Shown one piece after another: positions 56,636 through 64,000 of a DNA stretch of 64,000 nucleotides; the stretch's first letter is position 1, and each line of letters opens with the position of its first letter. A program made the translations under genes and the position numbers. The DNA is from Aegilops tauschii subsp. strangulata (taxonomy: Eukaryota; Streptophyta; Magnoliopsida; Poales; Poaceae), in assembly GCF_002575655.3 (NCBI RefSeq), contig NC_053038.3, positions 145,096,885 through 145,160,884 on the forward strand, read 5' to 3'. The notes below the pieces were generated by a model. That model searched no databases, was not told where the DNA came from, and saw nothing but the letters and a program-made list of their open reading frames with translations.

Positions 56636-57062
56636 GTAGCCCTGAACCTGGCTTCAATGACGGGGAGTCCGGCGCGCAGATTTGTCTTCGGCATTGCAAG
56701 GCGGGTTCCCTTCTTTCCGGATACTTCACAATGGTCTTCGGACGATCAAGTTTGGCTCTGTAGCACGGGTAGCATATACTCCCATAGAGCGCATAATAAT
56801 TTATAAGTCCAATCCTCTGACAACTTTTGCAAAATGACATCATGTCAGTCCGGTCATTATTTCGAACCGTCATTTCACCTGTGGCCCCACGTTCCAAGAC
56901 GCGGTTGTCATTGGCACGTCTTATCCAAGCAGAGATCATGTCCCCTTATTAAGGGATTCCTTTATCGACACAAACGTGGGTAACCCAACCGTCCTTAGGG
57001 TACAACTCCTTGGGAATAGGCAAATTTTAAGGCCCGGGAGGAGGCATTCGATATTCTCGGCC

Positions 57063-57072
57063 TTTATAAAGG
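57063..57072 (+). promoter_or_regulatory. TATA box of the antisense gene
   Basis: TTTATAAAGG lies 100 bases upstream of the ATG at 57170 on the plus strand, opposite in direction to the LTR promoter. Confidence 0.5.
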
Positions 57073-57169
57073 GGCACAGACCCGCCTTTCCTCTCCATGC
57101 TTGCTTCTTCCTCGAATCTTACTACCTTGAGTTCCAACACCCAGGTTTCACCCTCCGCAAGCGTCAGTC

Positions 57170-59867
57170 ATGTCCGGATCCAGCCGTCACAGCTGGTGGG
57201 TGGCTTCTTCTGTCACAGAGGAGCATATCGCGAAGCTTCGGGCGGCAAGATACCTGACCGCAGAAATCCTCCATCGGCTTCCCGCAGAGGGGCAGGTTAT
57301 CCCTACCCCTAGATCCGGCGAGAGGGTCGTGTTCGTTTCCCACTTCCTCCGAGGATTAGGGTTCGCCCTTAATCCCTTCGTCCGGGGGCTCATGTTCTAT
57401 TATGGACTAGACTTTCACGATCTCGCCCCAAACTCGGTTCTTCTCATCTCGGTGTTTATCGTCACGTGCGAAGCCTTCCTCCGAATTCCTCCACACTTCG
57501 GCTTGTGGCTCAAGACCTTTAATGTTAAACCACAAATGATAGAGGGGGAGCAGGCAGAGTGTGGTGGTGCCTCAGTGAGCAAGCTTACCAGCACTATTTG
57601 GCTAAAAGGATCTTTCAAAGAATCTTCCGACTTATGGCAGCAGGAGTGGTTCTATATCACCGAGCCCCGCGGTTCCAAGTGGGTAGCTGCGCCTACGTTT
57701 GAACCCAGCCCCCCAATTCAGCTTGCATCATGGATTAATAAGGGGTTGGACTGGGGATCAATTGATGAGGTGCGGACTCTACGAAGTCACATCCGGAGAC
57801 TCATTGAGAAGGATATCGATCTTGTCAACGTTATTCAGGTAATGCTAGTCCGCCGGACCCTGCCGTGCCAGTGACGGCCTCTCCGTATGTGGGAGTTTAA
57901 CCCAGAAAGGCCACAGACTCTTCAACACTTCTTCGGCACTATGCACGAAGGAATGTGGAAATTATTTTTCGGGAAACGAAAACAATGGCCGGACTCCACC
58001 GAAGATACCGGCCTAGACTGCAACCATCCGGATACCCCGGTAAGTACTCTTCCGCCGAACACCTCATAACCAAATATCCTGTGGTAAGACACTGAGCAAA
58101 CCATCTTTTTCCAGGGCTGGATAAAGAAAGCGGAATGGATTAGGTGTCCGGCTCCTCTTCCCAAAGACTCAGCGGACCCCGTGTTAACAAGGATGCTGGC
58201 ACCGACATCGTACCAGGCGTCGGTAGGGGAGGGCAAGGTAGAGAGTGAGAAGACCCGGGGTGACCTTCATTCCAGAGGTAAATTAGATACTGAGTCCGTA
58301 GAAATTGACGTTTCCTCGCCCGAAGACAAAGGCGAAAGAGAAGCTAGTATCCCTTCCCCATTCAGGAAGAAAAGGGCCACCTCCGAAGGTTGGGAGGGGC
58401 GGTCTCCTAAGAGGGGCAAGATGCCACCGTCAAGTGGCTCGGGATTGGAAGGCGACTCCGTTGAACAACTCCGTCATGAGGACAAGGCCTCAACCAAATC
58501 GTAAGTGAATCCGGGGTGCTTTGTTAGCATCCCGCTCCTTTCCTGTTACCGAAGAGACATGTAACGTGCCTGTGTATTTTTATAGTTCGGCACCGAGTTT
58601 TTCTGGGAAATCCTCTTCTTCGGGAGATCTCCTCCCAGAGATGATGGAAGGCGAGACGCCTCCCCCAACCTCCTCGCCCAATATGGCGGACGACTTCGTA
58701 GTGTCATCTCGGAGGGTTTTTCTTGATCAACAAGCGGTGCAGGGGATGAAAGAGGTAGTACCCGAAGGTGAACCTCCGATCGTCCGGGATTCGGGGGCCC
58801 ATAATGAAGGCCTCGGAGTCTCCGGTTTTCAGCCAACGATGATTCTGGAGACGTGTGAACACGTTCCTTCAAATGATGGTCGTGCTCCTACAGCGGCTTC
58901 CGGAGATCCGACGGCGCCGGATATATTGAGGGATATGCTGCGAAAAGCATCTGTCTCGGGGGAACAGCGTACCTTGATGGGTACGGTGGTTGAGAAGATT
59001 CTGTCCGCGAAGAACGGATTGAATGAAACCTTCATGAGCCTGCTAAGAGGCTTCAAGGTTTGTGATGTAATGTTTTCAACTATATTTTATTTGCAAAGAT
59101 GCACCTGTGTATTGGTAGTAGCCCCTGAGACTCGGGTTGGCTTCCCGTGGGAGGCGAACGGAGAATCAAGAAGAAATACTCAAGGACTAACCTGATTAAC
59201 TGGAACATAGGCTGCTTCCCCCCTGGCTACTTCCTGGACTACAGATATTGCCGAGCTGCAGCGGAAGCTTGATGTGGCAGGGGATGACATTACGTTAATC
59301 AATATGCGTCTTGACCATTCGCAAGGTATGTATTCGGAGCAATCCTTTCACATATATTTTTGTAATATAAGCATGACGCTGAAATTTATATACTGGGATA
59401 TGCATGGCTGCAGATGGTGCTGTCGCCATTGAAATTCTTCGGACGGAGCAGGCCCGGGCCAAGGAGCAGGCCCGGTTTAGTAATGCGGCTGCCGAAAAGG
59501 CATTGGCTGAGTTAAAAGCCGAACAAGCTGCTTGGCGCCTAGACGAGGAGAAGATATCCACGATGGCGCTCGAACTAAAAAATGCTACCGGCCGCTGTGA
59601 ATTTCTTGAGAAGGATAATGAAGCCAAAATGGCTGAACTTGACAAGGCCTTACGAGAGGCGAAAGAAGCACGGTCTGAATCCAGAGCAGCCCATGAGGAG
59701 ATCCTGCAAGTTGGGGAGATTGTGGCCGGTAAGCCCATTTTGCTGCAGGCTAAGTTCGGCGATCCGAACTATGCTCATCTTAACCAAGTGTGGAGTTCTC
59801 CGGACGAGTTTTAAGACTTGCCGAATAGTTCTTCCGACGCGGCGCAGTTTTATCATGCGCGAGAGGG
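57170..59867 (+). pseudogene. Transposase_28-type (PF04195) gene, at least five exons, truncated
   Basis: ATG at 57170 (MSGSSRHSWW). Exons with matching GT-AG borders and phases: 57170-58039, 58115-58500, 58586-59057, 59211-59325, 59414-59867. Exon 1 holds the conserved core: VVFVSHFLRGLGFALNPFVR, then DLAPNSVLLISVFIVTCEAF, then LRIPPHFGLWLKTF. It ends with LWEFNP-type text (MWEFNPERPQTLQHFFG). Exons 2-3 are Ser/Pro/Glu-rich and variable; exons 4-5 form a coiled coil (ARFSNAAAEKALAELKAEQA). Two in-frame stops (TGA 57872-57874, TAA 59812-59814) and loss of the 3' end at the LTR show it is dead. It starts 534 bases inside the 3' LTR. Function of the family unproven. Confidence 0.75.
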
Positions 59868-60901
59868 GTGCTACCTCTTGAGCACTGCATTGGTTTTCCC
59901 TTGAAGAGGAAAGGGTGACGCGGCAAAGTAGCGTAAGTATTTCCCTCAGTTTTTGGGAACCAAGTTATCAATCCAATAGGAGGCTATGCGCGAGTCACTC
60001 GCACCTACACAACACAAATAATTCCTCGCAACCAACCCGATAAGGGGTTGTCAATCCCTACACGGTCACTTACGAGAGTGTGACCTGATAGATATGATAG
60101 GATAATATTTTTGGTATTTTTATGATAAAGATGCAAAGTAAAGAAAGTAAAATAAAAACGGCACAAGAAATAACTAAGTGTTGTAAAATTAATATGACGG
60201 AAAATAGACCCGGGGGCCATAGGTTTCACTAGTGGCTTCTCTCAAGAGCATAAATATTTTACGGTGCGTGAACAAATTACTATTGAGCAATTGACAGAAT
60301 TGAGCATAGCTATGAGAATATCTAGGTATGATCATGTATATAGGCATCACGTCCGAGACAAGTAGACGGACTCCTGCCTGCATCTACTACTATTACTCCA
60401 CACATCGACCGCTATCAAGTATGCATCTAGAGTATTAAGTTCATAAGAACAGAGTAACGCCTTATGCAAGATGACTTGATGTAGAGGGATAAATTCATGC
60501 AATATGATAGAAACCCCATCTTGTTATCCTCGATGGCAACAATACAATACATGCCTTGCTGCCCCTACTGCCACTGGGAAAGGACACCGCAAGATTGAAC
60601 CCAAAGCTAAGCACTTCTCCCATTGCAAGGAAGATCAATCTAGTAGGCCAAACCAAACTGATAATTCGAAGAGACTTGCAAAGGTAACCAATCATACATA
60701 AAAGAATTCGGAAGATTCAAATATTGTTAATCGATAAACTTGATCATAAACCCATAATTCATCGGTCTCAACAACGACACCGCAAAAGAAGATTACATCG
60801 AATAGATCTCCACGAGAGAGGGGGAGAACATTGTATTGAGATCCAAAAAGAGAGAGGAAGCCATCTAGCTACTAACTATGCACCCAAAGGTCTGAGGTAA
60901 A
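59868..60901 (-). repeat. Athila-like LTR fragment, 3' two-thirds, minus orientation
   Basis: Starts TGCTACCTCTTGAGCA, the complement of the LTR end at 11389, and follows the LTR at 9861-11389 in reverse to about its position 500. There a CACTA terminus begins. The rest should lie beyond the window, right of the CACTA. Confidence 0.8.
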
Positions 60902-60924
60902 CACTACTAGGAAAAGGGCTATAG

Positions 60925-61265
60925 ATAATATGGACACTAATGGCGCACCAGACATGCGGTGCGCCACTACTATATAGCAGTGGCGCACCGTGTGTTGGTG
61001 CGCCATTAGTGTGATAGACACTAATGGCGCACCACAACCACTAATAACAATTTTTTTTCTTTTTTCCAAAAAATACTAATGGCGCACCGGGCACAGTGCG
61101 CCATTACTAGTTTTAACTAGTAATGGAGCACCAGTCACCACGTGCGCCACTACTATCATTTTTTGTTTTTTTGCAAAACTACTAATGGCGCACCGCCAGC
61201 TGGTGCGCCATTAGTAACCAGGGTTACTAATGGCGCATTTGTGGGTGGTGCGCCATTAGTAACCT
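60925..61265. repeat. CACTA subterminal inverted-motif array
   Basis: About 13 copies of AATGGCGCACC or its complement GGTGCGCCATT, in both orientations, often as facing pairs that could fold as hairpins. Such arrays bind the element's transposition proteins. Confidence 0.85.
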
Positions 61266-61732
61266 GGGACCAGCTAGATAGTTTGGACAGCCACCTACAC
61301 ACTCCCTTTCCCCACTTCATTCTCTCCACCTCCTCCTCCAAGCTTGTCTCGGCTGCCTCCTCGTCCTCACCTCATTTGCACCATAGATTCATTCAAATTA
61401 AGTGGTTAAATTACCTTTTTTGATAGGTAAGTAAGGGGAAAGCTTTCTTTATGTTGTAGATCTACTTTTTTGTCCCTCCAACAACCTGCACATGCACTTT
61501 TTATGGCCTAGCTAGATCTATGTATGTTTGTGGTGTTGCATATATGTTTGTGTTTGCAGGTACCGGTATTTGAAATGCGATAGTTGCCAATATTTTGCCG
61601 GAATGTTGATTCATTCCCATTTCGGCAAGAATTTTGGCACTATGCATTCCTTTTAATCCTATTTTTAGGCAAAGTCATGCCAAATTTTTTCTTGGTTCTA
61701 AAATATCATTTTGCTCTACCCCGCAGGCAACC

Positions 61733-64000
61733 ATGGTCCGCACGATGACCGAAGGCATCGTGAATAGGTTTTTGAGCTCCGCGAAGGCCGACATGCTTCA
61801 AAAGAACGAGACGGAGATAAGATGTCCGTGTCGAAGATGCAAGCTGAGGAGCCTTATGGACCCGGATTCCGTACAGGTGCAGGACCACCTGCTCTTGCGT
61901 GGTTTCATGGATGGCTATCGGTGGCAAGGTGATGAAGATGATTATGAAGTCGTCCATGGGGGCTGGGCAAGAAACGAGGAAGGGCAGCAAGACAACCGCG
62001 GCGAGGGCGGGCGAGAAGATGAAGAATCTCCAGGACATGATCACGAAGTAGATGCAGTACACATTCATCATGTAGAAGATGCCGGACATGATGATGAGGA
62101 AGATGCCAGAGCAGACGATGGACCATCGATGGGCTGGGTGCAGGACCCTCATATTCAAGAGCTACTTCTCAAGCAGACGGATAACGCAAGAGCTGCCGCC
62201 CGAGAGAAAGCCAAGTTGGATCAACAAGAGATAGACGCGGTTACTCCATTATATGAAGGATGCAGGCCCGAGGATACCCGCCTGAAAGTAACGCTCATGG
62301 CTCTGGAGATGAAGGTAAAACACAAAATGACCGACGCATGCTTCGACGAGAACATGTCATTCTGGCACGAACGTCTTCCCAAGGGGAACAAGTGCCTGAC
62401 CAGTTTCGAGGAGGCGAAGAAAATCGTGTGTCCTCTGGATTTACTGCACGTGAAATACCATGTGTGCATGAACAATTGCATCATTTATCGAGACGAGCAC
62501 GCGGAGTCTACCATATGTCCGGTGTGCGGCGTCACTCGATACAAGAAGAGGAAGAAAGCTCCTCGAAAAGTGGTGTGGTACTTTCCGATCACTCCTCGTC
62601 TGCAGCGGTATTTCGCGGACCCTAAGGTAGCAAAGCTCTTGCGTTGGCACGCGGATACGGAGGAGAAGAAGCGAGAAGATGACGCAAATGATCCGGAGAT
62701 AAATAAAAAAGACAAGATGCTGAGTCACCCTAAGGATGGGAGCCAGTGGCAAGCGTTGAACTTCGAACACCCAGAATTTGGGAACGATCCGAGGAACATA
62801 GTGCTGGGCGCGAGCACCGATGGAGTCAATCCGTTTGGCAGCCAGAGAAGCACACATAGCACCTGGCCTGTGTTTGTGTGGATGTACAACCTACCCCCCT
62901 GGTTGTGCATGAAGAGGAAGTACATTCACATGAGTATGCTAGTTGAAGGGCCGAAACAACCAGGGAACGACATCAATCTTTATCTGGGGCTGCTGAAAGA
63001 GGAGCTAGACACGCTGCGGAAAACGCCAGCCAATACGTGGGACGCCCCAGAGAAAGAATATTTCCCTATGAGAGCCGCACTGCTCACGACAGTGCACGAC
63101 TATCTCGGTTACGAATATGTCGCGGGGCAGGTGGTCCATGGATTTTCTGGATGTGTCAGGTGCGTGGATGACACAACGTATCGCCAGCTAGATAGAGATC
63201 CCGGGTCTTCGAAAACCGTGTTCATGGGATATCGAAGGTGGCTTCGCGATGATGACTCATGGAGGAACGCAAGGATCTGTTCGATGGTGAAACCGAAACC
63301 CGAAGACGCCCGCGTATGAGGAGCGGCGAGGAAATAGATGAGCTGTTGAAAAATTGGAAAGATTGCCCACTGCCGGGAAAGAAGCAAAAGGCGGCAGAGC
63401 CGGGAAAGAAGCAAAAGGCGCAAGAGCCGCTGCTGAAGGTATGGAAAACGAGGTCTGTTTTCTGGGACTTGTCGTACTGGAAGATCCACCGTGTGCCTCA
63501 CAGCCTTGACGTCATGCATATCACAAAGAACGTGTGCGAGAGTCTGCTTGGTACCCTGCTCAACATGCCAGAGAGGACCAAAGATGGGCCGAAAGCAAGG
63601 GTAGACTTGAAATCAATGGGCATCAGGGAGGAGCTTCATTCTAATGATGATGATGATGAGGCGAAGCAGGACACGGAAAGTCTCCGCAAAGGCAAAAAGG
63701 CCAAGAAGACCGGAAATGACTTCCCTCCCGCGTGCTTCACTCTAAGTCAAGAGGAGATCGATTAGTTTTTCACCTGCCTCATAGGAGTAACACTTCCTTA
63801 CGGTTACGCGGGGAAGATAAGCAGATACCTAGACTCCACGAAGCAGAAGTTCAGCGGGATGAAGTCTCACGACTGTCGCGTGCTGATGACGCAGATACTT
63901 CTAGTTGCAATCCGTGGGATGATGGACGCGCACGTCTGTGAAACGCTATTTGGCCTATGCAACTTTTTCGACGTCATCTCTCGGAAGTCATTTGGCGTGA
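61733..64000 (+). pseudogene. TNP2-type CACTA transposase, frameshifted, incomplete at window end
   Basis: The transposase cuts and joins the element ends. The ATG at 61733 (MVRTMTEGIVNRFLSSAK) has a good context (GCAACCATGG) just after an acceptor-like CCGCAG; the in-frame ATG at 61634 lies in the putative intron. Order: transposase-associated domain (RCPCRRCKLR, residues ~30-75), acidic linker, zinc ribbon (ICPVCGVTRY, ~62510), TNP2 core with the DDE-type first Asp (GASTDGVNPFG, ~62810) and PGNDINLYLGLLKEELD. One base is missing near 63268 (WRN/RKDLFDGE). The next frame holds VWKTRSVFWDLSYWKIHR, then MHITKNVCES, then a TAG at 63763 replaces a Gln codon. It reads on (GYAGKISRYL, HDCRVLMTQILLVAIRG) to the end of the window. 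Confidence 0.85.

Larger units (their letters stand above)
56156..59867 (-). mobile_element. LTR element fragment with a sense-opposed Transposase_28-type gene
   Basis: The left LTR (56156-56635) is the 3' LTR of a minus-oriented element. Reverse complement internal sequence ends AGGTTCAGGGCTAC (polypurine-like) just before TGAGGGAGTCC. The internal gene runs plus, opposite to the LTR, and is cut at 59867 by the next LTR. The 5' LTR is lost. Confidence 0.7.
60902..64000 (+). mobile_element. CACTA (En/Spm) transposon, left part, runs off the window
   Basis: Terminus CACTACTAGGAAAAGGG at 60902, inside an Athila-like LTR (preceding bases AAA). Subterminal repeats are at 60925-61265. A leader follows with two possible splice signals (donor GTAAGTAAG at 61427, acceptors near 61560 and 61725), then a TNP2 transposase gene. 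The right end is not in the window. Confidence 0.85.

Noticed and set aside
1..64000. tRNA, rRNA or other structured RNA genes
   Set aside because: No cloverleaf-like or ribosomal sequence was noticed by eye; only tRNA-complementary primer sites were found. A tRNAscan or Rfam search was not possible here.

Overview
This is 64 kb of nested plant transposable elements, with no intact host gene that I can support. The Athila-like LTRs starting TGATACGTCTCC, a Sabrina-like Athila element, Tekay- and Tat-type gypsy elements and CACTA transposons with TNP2 transposase point to a Triticeae grass (wheat, Aegilops, barley or rye). Family names come from memory of repeat types; boundaries and target-site duplications (TSDs) were read directly from the sequence. 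Most TSDs given carry one mismatch, as expected for old insertions.

Left part (1-12074): a long gypsy LTR (20-3241, a 3' LTR because a polypurine tract precedes it) abuts a CACTA remnant (3242-6794) that carries two minus-strand accessory genes and ends in a CACTA terminus. The CACTA sits in the endonuclease start of a LINE whose ORF1 is decayed and split by a solo LTR (9861-11389).

Middle left (12075-28232): a minus-oriented Sabrina-like Athila element, also hit by a solo LTR (12458-13842) and by a young, non-autonomous, long-LTR gypsy-type element (15493-24687). That element has no gag or pol. It carries two tandem paralogous genes, each with its own TATA box, encoding proteins with a double-stranded-RNA-binding-domain-like stretch. 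I rate this the best candidate for something new.

Middle (28233-49313): a fragment with an antisense gene of the plant 'putative gypsy type transposon' family (Transposase_28, PF04195); a Tekay-type chromovirus (3' LTR 29068-32465, integrase with chromodomain, RNase H, part of RT) split by a complete LTR element (33534-42244) that carries an antisense Transposase_28-type gene, itself split by a solo LTR (36252-37783); an F-box/LRR gene fragment (43345-44191); and a broken Tat-lineage gypsy gag-pol (44275-49313).

Right part (49314-64000): a tandem LTR-internal-LTR-internal array of a gag-only Athila-like element; a third Transposase_28-bearing element (56156-59867) with a five-exon antisense gene; an LTR (59868-60901) that cuts that gene; and a CACTA element (60902 to window end) that cuts the LTR and encodes a frameshifted TNP2 transposase.

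Nothing here works as an operon. What the genes share is parasitism: the gag-less and pol-less elements must be mobilised by related autonomous elements.
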